Origin: Asparagopsis taxiformis
Taxonomy: Eukaryota; Rhodophyta; Florideophyceae; Bonnemaisoniales; Bonnemaisoniaceae
Reading direction: 5' to 3'
Assembly: GCA_030407315.1 (NCBI GenBank)
Contig: JALQPE010001698.1
Span: 1-33,182 of the forward strand
DNA: 33,182 nt
The position numbers and the translations under genes were made by a program. The notes beneath the pieces were generated by a model. That model had not been told where the DNA came from. It searched no databases and worked only from the letters and a program-made list of their open reading frames with translations. Shown piece by piece: positions 19,126 to 28,160 of this stretch. Within the stretch, counting starts at the first letter, position 1. Every line of letters starts with the position of its first letter.

Positions 19126-20076
19126 TGAGAAGAAACTTCTGTCCAAACCCAAACGAGCCGTTCTGTAGTTTTTTCTTTAAATCTGATCAGACGAGATCGG
19201 ATCTCATACGTGCTGCAATGCTGACAATGTTAGATTATCCTCGGATTCGCACCTTCCCATACCCACAGTATTTTAGATAGCGTGACAGGTGGCCACACTA
19301 ATATTGGTTCTCTGATATTTTTTTCAGACCACAACCTAAAGTTAATCTTAAGTTAATCAAAGCACCAGTGCCGGCCGGAACATGTAATTTTCAATTACAG
19401 ACAGTTTAGATAAATTAAAGTAGGTTTGAATTACTAGTAACTTGGAATAATTACAATTACAAGTATGCAAAGTTCGGGTAACTAAAATTGAGGCTGAATG
19501 GGGGGTTCAAAGACACGCTGTCCTTCGGCTCATCGCCGCCGGCCAGCGCGCGACAGACCCGCTGAGACATGGCCGGGTCGAGGGACAGGCTGTCCCTAGA
19601 AAACTGGTGATGTCGTACTGTACGGTGCCGTTCTTGCAAACTAGATCGGGCCAATGCTATTCCACGCTATTTCCGGACGTTTACAGTGAAGCAAATCGCA
19701 TTGTTGTACGAATGTATGGCCCCTGTTGTTCCTAGTCTGTTATATCTATTTTTACCAGAAAAAAATTTGAGAAAAAATCAAAGACGTTTAATCAAGCAGC
19801 TAGCATGATATTCAAACTATTCGTAATTCAATGGATTCAAACGGGCCAAAAGCAAACTATCAATTCTGGCTTCTACTAGGGCCAGCTCCTGTAGTCGTTG
19901 AGCGGCGATTGGCGCGGGGCACGACCTTTCCATGGTTGTGGCACCCCTGTCGCACACTAACCCAAGTTTCCGGGCTTCTGGTGTCGTATTGCGCAACAAA
20001 CGGAGGTTGGCTTTCACCTTACACGCGGCCCTATTTCTAGTTGCAAGGCGTCTGAAGCATTTTAGCTCCACACGCT
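19126..20076. other. AT-rich spacer downstream of the C48 gene
   Basis: No gene supported. It holds ATTCGCACC (19245-19253) followed by CCCACAGTAT (19262-19271); both phrases recur together at 24673-24749, upstream of the recombinase. It also holds the left member of an inverted repeat (19463-19487) and a short GC-rich patch (19510-19600). This may be the downstream edge of a mobile element that carries the next three genes. Confidence 0.5.
19463..19487. repeat. left member of an imperfect 25-bp inverted repeat
   Basis: Pairs with 25087-25111 in inverted orientation at 22 of 25 positions, including 15 consecutive bases (TTCGGGTAACTAAAA at 19473-19487). It could be an element end. No target duplication is visible outside it. 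Confidence 0.5.
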
Positions 20077-21168
20077 TCACAAACGGGCCCTTTTGTACTC
20101 ATATTTAGCATGAATTTGGAAGTACTCCCCTTTGGCCGCACAAGCTGCCTGAAAAGCTTCCACCGAAACAACTTGTTCTCCAAATGCGAGAATATAAGAA
20201 ATATCCGAATCGAAACGTAGATTGTTGCGGCCACCGTCGGTAGTGTCACAGGGTAAGGGGAAACGTATTTTTAGAGTGATTAGATGTATAACATCCAAAT
20301 CAGAGACACGAAGGCGGCGATTCGGGGCCAAATTTCGAGCTTGCGTCTCGTACGTTGCCACAACACACTTGAAGAATGCCAAAACAGCATCACGGCGTAA
20401 ATCAGCGGTCAGCTTCTTAGCGTAGTCCATGAACGACATGTCGTTTTCTTGTAGATATTTCGTGTCCTCCATATATGTGAATGTAGTCAGGCCGCCAACG
20501 GTCAGTGCAAAATGACTGATAGTTGAAATAACGTAATAACCACAGCTATTAACGTCCACGTGGGTCCTGTAATGTAGCACGTCGGTCATGTAGTTCGAGT
20601 TCATAATTTGCCACGTAGAACCTGTGATGGCATCTAAAACGGACTTCACGACTGACAACATGTCTCCGAAACCTTGTGGTGACTGTTGACCAAGGCTATC
20701 GGCCCAGTAGATTCTTGCGGAACTGAAGCCTGGGAGCGACGAGTCGTTACTCGAAACAACGAGACACCAATGACGTTCATGGGCCATCGGAATGAGTACG
20801 GTACGAGTATCACTGCAACGTAGAAGTGGACTGATGCGGTCCACAAGGCCAGACAAGATGTTTTCTCTTAACGTCTTGTCTGCCTGCGTAGCAGCGCTGA
20901 TGAACTTGACAGATGGCGACGGCGGGACGACCACAGTGCCCAATGGAAAGTCCATTTGTGAAAGGGCACCCAATAGAATGTGGTCATCCATCATGTGATC
21001 ATTCCTCACTTGAAGTAGCCAATTGGGAACGAGATCGTTTGCGCTCCGTGCGCTGTCACTACTCTTGAAGATTTTCTCCACGTATTGACGGATATATTCG
21101 TTATCCGTGTCGACCCCAAGGGACTGGAGTCGACGTGTAGTGAGCGACAGCGATGGAGTTCGGGACAT
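20077..21168 (-). CDS. Ulp1/C48-type cysteine protease, 363 aa, intact
   Basis: The fold signature of SUMO-type proteases is present. Catalytic His133 lies in ERHWCLVV, Asp157 in YWADSLGQ and Cys209 in VNSCGYYVI, in the correct order and spacing. Position 203, where the family usually keeps the oxyanion-hole Gln six residues before the Cys, is His. The C-terminal ~150 residues are not recognised. Proteases of this type cut SUMO-like tags in nucleus or cytoplasm, and several eukaryotic transposon groups carry them with unclear roles. The ATG at 21168 is the first in frame; a TATA box lies about 60 bp upstream and two CCAAT boxes beyond. It is the last of three same-strand genes. The frame is undamaged, unlike that of the recombinase upstream. 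Substrate unknown. Confidence 0.8.
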   Translation of the reverse strand: MSRTPSLSLTTRRLQSLGVDTDNEYIRQYVEKIFKSSDSARSANDLVPNWLLQVRNDHMMDDHILLGALSQMDFPLGTVVVPPSPSVKFISAATQADKTLRENILSGLVDRISPLLRCSDTRTVLIPMAHERHWCLVVSSNDSSLPGFSSARIYWADSLGQQSPQGFGDMLSVVKSVLDAITGSTWQIMNSNYMTDVLHYRTHVDVNSCGYYVISTISHFALTVGGLTTFTYMEDTKYLQENDMSFMDYAKKLTADLRRDAVLAFFKCVVATYETQARNLAPNRRLRVSDLDVIHLITLKIRFPLPCDTTDGGRNNLRFDSDISYILAFGEQVVSVEAFQAACAAKGEYFQIHAKYEYKRARL

Positions 21169-21402
21169 CGTGGTGCGGCGGTAATAGATAGAATGTAATA
21201 GTAGATGTTACACTCTCTCAGCTGCCCCTTTTATGTTGTTCTTCTATCGGACCTGTTCACTCCCTGCATAATCTTGGCAAGTCTATCGAGCTGTTAGTCT
21301 TCCTCATTACCGTAGAAATACACATACTGCATTCTCATTGGATATGAACATATCCATCAATAATCGACGTCATGTACAAAAATAGTACTTAATTCTCATT
21401 GG
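21169..21402 (-). promoter_or_regulatory. promoter of the C48 protease gene
   Basis: On the - strand, ATAAAAGG (21234-21227) is a TATA box about 60 bp before the ATG. CCAATGAGAAT occurs twice further upstream (21341-21331 and 21402-21392), each within an imperfect 25-bp repeat. Two equal CCAAT elements 61 bp apart look like a purpose-built promoter. Confidence 0.6.
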
Positions 21403-21516
21403 ACAAGGAGTTATCCTATTGCTATTTTCATCATGTACATTTTGGCAGTAATTTGAACAGCTCTCTAGCAAAATAGCCAGTAGATTCATCAAAATGAGTA
21501 TACACCTCGATTTTAT

Positions 21517-22305
21517 TTATGATAACTGCTTCTCAATAGTACTGAGGGTCTTTCTTCTCTTTCCACCCAGGACTTCCCAACGGGCCTCAAAAGCCTCCAC
21601 TGCTGTGCCCCACTGGACATCCGGTCCACTAAATATATCTGGTATATCATCATTGAACGAACAAATTTCACGCATTAGCCGCTTGTATCGCTGGAACTTG
21701 CGTTTGTGGCCCGTTTTAGTCCATTTTGACTCAGTATACTGATCAACGATCACTTTTCGCATGTCTATGTCGTTGAAAACACGCACTGGGTGGAACCCCT
21801 CTGCAGCGCTTCCGTGGCGCCATAATGACACGAGGCTTGATGCATCCTTCGGTGTTTTTGGAATATATGTTGCTTCCAATACTCGGCCCACAGATTTGAG
21901 TGTATTCGATGGCCCAGGAGTATCCACCGTAGCCTGATCCGCACTCCCTGATCCAAAGTGTGTCGTAGTCTGACCTATCGCATCAGATGTATCGTGGCCT
22001 GTTCTTGCGGGCATCCCAACGGACCTTGCCAAAGTTGGTACACCTCCTCCATTTGTTCTTCCACTATTTTTAGTTTTTCTGTCCCGGAGTAGCTCAAATC
22101 TAGAGAGTAGCTGGTTGGTCCATATTTCTGCGTCGTTGTTTCCCTCCCCCTTGTACATGTGTAGAGACCGGTTGATCAGCTTCTGGGCGTCTTCCTCTAT
22201 AGACAACTGATCTGATAGTGACTCGGCCCTTACTTGTACTGGTTCAATGAACCCTTCTCCACTGCCTCCTCCTTGAATTCGCTTACTTTCATTCCTTCGC
22301 TCCAT
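21517..22305 (-). CDS. putative DNA-binding protein with a GCR1_C-like region, 262 aa
   Basis: An open frame runs from the ATG at 22305 (MERRNESK; the frame also reaches a GTG at 22359). Residues 1-150 are polar, Gly/Ser/Thr-rich and probably disordered. Residues 158-216 carry LWRHG...GFHPVRVF, then KWTKTGHKRKFQRYKRLMREI. This resembles the C-terminal DNA-binding domain of yeast Gcr1, which fungal Crypton elements also encode with their tyrosine recombinase. A basic GGKRRK near residue 248 may be a nuclear signal. Proposed role: recognising the element's ends or its promoters. It sits between the recombinase and the C48 protease on the same strand, about 350 bp from the protease. The homology is judged by eye from a weakly conserved domain. 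Confidence 0.5.
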   Translation of the reverse strand: MERRNESKRIQGGGSGEGFIEPVQVRAESLSDQLSIEEDAQKLINRSLHMYKGEGNNDAEIWTNQLLSRFELLRDRKTKNSGRTNGGGVPTLARSVGMPARTGHDTSDAIGQTTTHFGSGSADQATVDTPGPSNTLKSVGRVLEATYIPKTPKDASSLVSLWRHGSAAEGFHPVRVFNDIDMRKVIVDQYTESKWTKTGHKRKFQRYKRLMREICSFNDDIPDIFSGPDVQWGTAVEAFEARWEVLGGKRRKTLSTIEKQLS

Positions 22306-22958
22306 ATCCCGGATGTAGTAGTAAACGCTATAGTTGAGTACCAAACAAGAATAAATCACTTCAATAGAAACTCATGAGTAGTATTTATCGCGAAAGTATG
22401 AACCCGTAACAATCAACGCTTAAAATAGAATCGTAACAGCAGAGATAGATCTAGTAACGGATAGTTGAAAGGTAGCAATCAAACTATCCGTTTTCTTCAG
22501 TTAGATTATCAACTAACTACTATGAATTTCTGATTGCGCTATAATAACATATTAATATATACTAATTTTTTCACCTTAGAATAAGACTGAAATTATTCAC
22601 AGGTGCTGTCTCGAACATGGCTTCAGGGTAGGGTTGGAGTCCCATGTTCACGCTCCTGAGCCATTGAGGGCTTCCAGGGCGGGTTCATTTTTTGGCAATG
22701 TGTGCTGCGAAAACAAGTGCGTGGAGTTAGAACAGGCTGTCATTCCACTCCGATCGTCATTCCAAATTCTCCACATTATAACTGAGGCCGATTTAGCTTA
22801 CCTCAACTTATCATACCATTAGACAGCCTGTATTTCAGGATACATAAACTGACACTAGTTTGGTACTCTGCAATAGCACTGATAACAATAGATTGGAATC
22901 TAATTGTGGTCACTCACTCCCTGTGCGGCACATGTAACGACTTGTTTATTTTGCTTCT
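22306..22958. other. spacer between recombinase and GCR1-like gene
   Basis: No gene supported. It contains TTTAGCTTACCTCAACTTAT and the following CATAC (22792-22816), a near copy of two sequences on the far side of the recombinase gene (25088-25111 and 25250-25268). Confidence 0.5.
22797..22815 (+). repeat. direct repeat, copy flanking the recombinase gene on the left
   Basis: CTTACCTCAACTTATCATA matches 25250-25268 at 18 of 19 positions in the same orientation. The 2.45-kb interval between the two holds only the recombinase. Confidence 0.65.
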
Positions 22959-24310
22959 CTAGCTGTCACTCTCCTGTTCTGTCCGTTCCAATTGGACCGT
23001 ATCAGCATGTCTCAGGAAATCTTCTATATTTGTGAACCTGGGGAGATCTGGTGCACTGCAGTCGTTGTACGCTGCGCAGTAGTTTGCATATGCATTGGCC
23101 CCTGTCATGTGTATTTTTTCCATGACTTGTTCATCGCGTAGCCCAAGCGATCTGTACAGCTGAACCGCTCCCCGTTTGATTGAGTGGCCCGAGTACATAG
23201 TCAGATCTCCTGGGCCTACTCCACACATGCGTAGACGCTCTCGCATGAACTCTGTGAACCTCTTCACGGGCTATGCTTCTTCCGGCCTTATCATATTCTT
23301 TTTGTCTACTGTACAGAACAAGTACCCGGGCCTGTTTCCACGTATACCCAGCCAAGATAGAAGGGCCACGAATGGATCAGCGACGACAGCGCTTCGAATT
23401 CCAGAGTTTCCGGGCCACTCCTCCAGCCTATACTCTCGGGGCTTCGTAGAGTTTTTAATTGACTCAGTAATTTTAAGTAGCACACTCCCTGTACCTGTAT
23501 GGCCCGGATCTATAGTTACATGCGATACTTTGAACTTTCGAACCTCATCATACCTGAGGCCCAGATTCAGTCCTACTATCATGATTGCGTGTAGCAGTAT
23601 ATCTCGCATATCTATCTCTGATCCACAGCCAACCAGAATCGAGACGCGTGTGCGCACACTAGACCCATTGTAAGAGGCCTGGCCCATACCTTAGATCTAT
23701 CAGATTGTGACAAGTGTACTCTATGCGATGCTCGTAGCTTCTTGATATCCTCATTTCCTATCAGAGGGTTCCCACTTGCTAAACCTTCGCTCATATTCAT
23801 ACTCCACGGCCCACGGTGCCCTGCTTCTTCGTATACGACTCGTAATCCTTGCACGAGAGCCCCTACAGATTCATCCGTCATAGCGTCAGGCTTCCCTATC
23901 CTGCAATACGTAGATATTAAATTTAGAACTATTTTAGATGAATCAATTGTCACTCTCCCTGGGTCTTCTGATCCAATTTTCTCGGTAAACTCCTTCAGTA
24001 GCTTTGCAGCTCGGTTTTTGTTCTTGATAGACGACTTGGAAGACGCAATGCCGATGAGGGCCGTTTCCGGTAGTAAATTGGTAGCTGAAACTTCTTGAAA
24101 TCTGTTACTAGCAGATGCATTTCCCCTCCCTATTCTATTCATAGATTCCATTGCAATAAAGAAGAGAATTGAACCCACATTCAAATGTTTGTTAGTAGTG
24201 ATATTGCTGATTGAGCCAAGTGCTCGGGTTGTGTACAAACTTCTGATAGAAGATCCCTCTTTAGCTCTACTCCAGTACCCCTTTTTTCTCATATGCTTCC
24301 ATCCATTCAT
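22959..24310 (-). pseudogene. Crypton-like tyrosine recombinase, one frameshift and one stop
   Basis: Tyrosine recombinases cut and rejoin DNA through a covalent phosphotyrosine. The N-terminal part starts at the ATG 24310 and stays open for about 200 codons with an SAM-like helical region. The frame changes near 23650-23690. The catalytic domain follows: box-I Arg in LGLRYDEVRKF (23555-23553), then an in-frame TAG at 23273-23271, then the second box GHSIKRGAVQLYRSLG (His at 23186) and the Tyr region AYANYCAAYND (about 23090-23081). At His+3 the residue is Lys, with Arg at +4; many relatives have Arg at +3. No reverse transcriptase is nearby, so it is Crypton-like rather than DIRS-like. The break near 23690 could be an error or a mutation. 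A 31-nt intron there would not restore the frame. Confidence 0.78.
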
Positions 24311-25086
24311 AGATCTAGACTATTCCATACCAAAATGAACGCAAACTAAACCAAGATTTCTAGAAGGTTACATTTTTCCCATTGCTAGTTCTTACTGATC
24401 GATAGTATACAAAGTAATTGCGGATAGCTCACAGCAACCGGCATTCTACATTCAAAGCTCTAGAAAATCTACATTCTATCGTACTCAGTCCGTAAGTTCT
24501 ACCATTTCATCATTTATTGCATGTTTGGATGAATGAATAATGGTTAGGTTTAACGGTGCGAAATGCCTTGATAATGACCCTAGTAATATTATACCATTTT
24601 TCGCACCCTTTGTCGCACCCTACCTACCCTAATTTTTTGAATAATTTGATGTGGTAACGTTGCAGAGCCCATATTCGCACCCCTTTTTCTCAGTCATCAT
24701 TGGCTACGAAAACATATTTTTTTTATATTTTAGGGTATCCCCACAGTATCCCTCCTTACAGTATCAGTTGCACATTTCGATGTGGCGATGGACTCGATTT
24801 CTTCTTTTGCGTTTTTCTCAGTGAAGATGGAGAGATAGAACCCCCTTTCTTAGTGCCTTCAAGAGGGTCAATAAAAAACTGGTGCTATAACGTAGTATTT
24901 GTATGCATTTCCGGGACAATATTGCCTACTATGATAGATGGTGCTATTAGAGAAAATGTGCCATTGCGTGATGTACAGTGAAGCTTGTTTAGCTCTCCAA
25001 CTAGCACTGTGCTACACTTAGACAAATTTGCTTACAGTATCAGCCCCACAGTATCCCCCTATTGTGCCTCACGTGTGGCGGCCATT

Positions 25087-25111
25087 TTTTAGTTACCCGA
25101 AGTTATCATAC
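25087..25111. repeat. right member of the 25-bp inverted repeat
   Basis: Reverse complement of 19463-19487 at 22 of 25 positions. In direct orientation it is also a diverged copy of 22792-22816, so it belongs to both repeat sets. Confidence 0.5.
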
Positions 25112-25249
25112 GTTGGCCAATTGCCGTTCAGTTCGTGAATAACCCTAAATTACATACTAGTTTCCGTAATTGTCCCAGACTAATTTATTTCATTGCTGTA
25201 GCTCGGGATGCATTGCTGTATGTTTGGCCCTACTAGAACACCTTTTATA

Positions 25250-25268
25250 CTTACCTCAAGTTATCATA
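25250..25268 (+). repeat. direct repeat, copy flanking the recombinase gene on the right
   Basis: CTTACCTCAAGTTATCATA, one mismatch to 22797-22815. Confidence 0.65.
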
Positions 25269-25680
25269 TTTGGGTTGATCGCAATTACAATTTTATACTG
25301 GGCGAAGAAATTGAACTAAAATTACATTGGTGCTGCCGTGCATATTCGCTGGAGCGAGGCACCAATGCACCGGTGCAATTTTATCTAAAGTTTCCTTTTT
25401 TTTTCTATTTTCCATTAAAAACCTAATCTATAGCATTGCTGTCAGCTCGCCGACGGCGGGTGCGAGAAATCTACTGTCACGCTGCAGCGGTGGGTGTTCG
25501 CACCGTCCAAAATGCACCCTCCGCGACTGCGTGACAGCTTTACTAACTTTACTTCATTTTTGTTGCGGTGCGAGTTTGAGGTAATGAGGGTCAGATCAAT
25601 GCGTGCACGTCTGGTCTGTGTTTCATCCCCGATTGTGAACAGACCATTCGTTCTTCTGCGGATGTGCGCTTCAAGGTGTC

Positions 25681-26479
25681 GTAATGGCAGCAACACCTGT
25701 GTTAAGACATTTTGAAATCATGAACAAACCGGTCGTGGACTCCTTGGAAGTCAATTGGAGGCCAATGTCGAAGAGGGGCATGAATAGTGAGATTGGCAGA
25801 CAAGTACTTACAGACAGACAGACAGACAATCATCAGCGCATTGGTAGTTGTACAGAGGCTGTGCAGGGTGTACGTATGCGTTTGGGATGAGGAGGAGGTT
25901 GAATGAAATCAACACTGTAATAGGGATACCTGTGAATGGCAAGGTGAAGAAGCGTGAGCAAAAAGTTTCTGTACTACCGGAAGCGGTGCTGGGAGATCAC
26001 GTCCGTCTTCTCGGGAATGCGATTATGTCTACACAGTGAAGTAGTTGAACTGACGAAATGTGCTTCGCGCGTGTGTCCCTGTGTCACACCGTTGGCGTTG
26101 GAGCGCTCGGTGCTTCGTGTGAGCTATGATGCGGCCTCGTTGTCATTGCAAGTTTGTAGAGGTGTAATGAACGAATTGCTTTTGGAATGGACCTACAAGT
26201 GTGCGACAAATTCTGGGAGTTGGAAAGGTTTATGTGAGGGCATACAAGAAGCTTGGAAAGTTTCTGCTGATTCAGATTTCGTCATGCTGTATAGTTAGTA
26301 TGTGGTGAACAATGGGAAAGGTTTTAGTAGCGTGAAGATGGAGCTACCAATTTTGTCACATGGTGGAGATACACTGGGGCTGGTTTTGAGGGTTTATTCT
26401 GATGTAAATGAGATGGGTTACTCCTTGATACCATTTACTCCGACGGTTCTGTGGTCCAGTGCCGGTTTAAATATCCGTG
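25681..26479 (+). pseudogene. coding-like stretch, unrecognised, in three frames
   Basis: Three successive open stretches on the + strand (about 25684-25890, 25848-26039 and 25954-26499 with one stop) have amino-acid texture like a real protein, in particular a long run from about 26040 to 26480 broken only by a TAG near 26296. A GACA tetranucleotide run sits at about 25815-25830. The stretch ends at the left end of the pogo element. I do not recognise any domain. It may be the remnant of a gene interrupted by that element. It may also be chance reading in GC-balanced DNA. Confidence 0.25.
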
Positions 26480-26481
26480 TA

Positions 26482-26506
26482 CCCTCCCTGAAGGGGTAAT
26501 TTGGAA
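26482..26506 (+). repeat. pogo A left terminal inverted repeat
   Basis: Begins CCCTCCCTGAAGGGG; identical to the reverse complement of 31254-31278 over 25 bases. A second TTTGGAACAC just inside (about 26518) also matches the inner flank of the right end. Confidence 0.92.
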
Positions 26507-26823
26507 ATTGGAATAATTTGGAACACTTTGGCGACAAAAGGATGTGTACGTAACTGCAGTGCATCCAGAAACACATGCAATAAAGCAATAGAGCTTTCAG
26601 TCAGTTATTGAAAATATACTCAATTACATTAGTTTATTCATGAGAACAAGGAAAACGACCAAAAAAACAAATTGATCAAAAATATCATTTTTATTAGTAA
26701 ATTGACCAAATCGTCAAAGATCCAGTATTTGATCAAAGACCGACCTATTTCCTAATTCACGCATGTCTTCCTGAGCACTAGATGAACTCCGAAAAGATCT
26801 GTTCCTCTAGAAAATGCTTCATA

Positions 26824-26834
26824 GCGTATAAATA
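26824..26834 (+). promoter_or_regulatory. TATA box of the Harbinger-like gene
   Basis: GTATAAATAGA about 90 bp before the ATG at 26917, followed by a C/A-rich leader. Confidence 0.55.
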
Positions 26835-26916
26835 GAGTCTTTTACCTTGTACAACAGTATCAACACTCTCTCACCACACTCATAACCCTTTCATATCACT
26901 AATCTTCAATTTTCCA

Positions 26917-28160
26917 ATGATGCAACGCTCCGATGAATTCCGCGCCTTGCGCATGCTTTCTGAAGTATCTGAGGAGCGCAGGGAGCGAACTACGGCGTAC
27001 CAAGACCGCCCACGCTCAGAGAGCGCAGATGAAGACAAGTCATCCAGCCCCGTGATGGATGGATTTTTCGAGGAAGAAGGCGCAGAAGCTATCAAACAGA
27101 TAACAAATTTTACACCATCCGAATTTGGATCTCTCTGGAAGACTATTGCTAATCATGTGAAATCCAAGTGGAACGTTGGAAGAGGCCGCAAGTCTGACCA
27201 AGAACCAAAGGACGTCTTGTTCATGACTCTTTCAGTACTCAAGCACGGGGACACGTGGGATTACATGGGGAGGATGTTCAAAATCAAGGGCCCAACATTT
27301 GAGAAGCTTATCATGGGGTTCCTCAAAGTGGTGTCAGGAGAGCTTTATAAGGTGCTCGTGGCTAAACTAAGGGCCAAATACATTATGGAAAAAGAGATTG
27401 AAGAAAACAAAACGTTTTCCAAATTTCCATACTGTAGGTATGCCACTGATGGCACATTCCAGCAGACGACTCGCCCAACTGGAATATACAGGAATCTAAG
27501 CCATACTTTAGCGGCAAGCACAAGCTGTACGGGTACAAGGTTGAAGTTTCAGTCATTCCACGTGGCTTTGCCATTGGGTGCACTACGCACTTTGCAGGGT
27601 CTATTAATGACATTGATATATTTTATGACAACCTTGAATTTCATGAACTGGCATTGCAGAAAAATGAATCATCCGAGGTGAAAGATGATGGATATATTGT
27701 TGCAAAATATCCCGATCAGTGGGGCATACTAGCAGACAAGGGATATCAAGGAGCGGCATCACATCAGGCTGATTCATCCGATGAAAAAGCCTACCAGTCG
27801 GGACCTTTTCCTCAGTGAGATACAGATGAACAATGAGATCTCAAGTGACCGCATCATCGTAGAAAATTTTTTCAGTCGTCTGTCTAGCCTGTGGGTGTGA
27901 TGACTAACAAGTACATGTGGAGGGAAGACAGCTACGATATGATATTTGAAATGTGCCTTGCACTGACTAATCTGCATATCAAGTTCAACCCACTTCGTGC
28001 TGAAGATTTGTCGTTCTATGATGCTCTTCAGAATTACTTGTATGACATAGGATCTCAGCGGGCACAGAAGAGGCGCAATTCGCAGAGGTCTTATAGGCGT
28101 AGAACTATGCGTAGGCTTACAATGGAGTTTGAGGAGGAGGATGGTGATGACATCATTTAG
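26917..28160 (+). pseudogene. Harbinger-like (DDE_4) transposase, three frameshifts
   Basis: Starts at the ATG 26917 with a polar N-terminus. A helical DNA-binding-like region follows (about residues 60-150, FTPSEFGSLWKTIANHVKSK). The nuclease core comes next: Asp in CRYATDGTFQ (27448-27450), the stretch KHKLYGYKVEVS, Asp in ILADKGYQG (27735-27737) and Glu in IIVENFFSRLSSLW (27862-27864). It ends with MTNKYMWRED and a basic, Glu-rich tail (stop 28158-28160). The frame changes near 27500, 27770 and 27890. All three metal-binding residues survive. It lies within the 5' region of pogo element A, so it is presumably a nested element, but I could not find its inverted ends. Confidence 0.75.

Larger units (their letters stand above)
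24311..25440. other. repeat-bearing region upstream of the recombinase
   Basis: No gene supported. It holds an inverted pair GGTGCGAAA (24555-24563) / TTTCGCACC (24599-24607), further TCGCACC phrases, and the pair CCCCACAGTATCCC and TTACAGTATCAG, present twice but in opposite order (24739/24756 and 25044/25032). It also contains copies of the TTACC..AA.TTATCATA repeat at 25088-25111 and 25250-25268. CATTGCTGT(C)AGCTCG occurs at 25191 and 25434. Confidence 0.55.

Noticed and set aside
23650..23690. 31-nt intron (GTATGG...CTAG) to explain the recombinase frame break
   Set aside because: Splicing it out does not join the two coding frames, and the length is below the usual minimum for introns.
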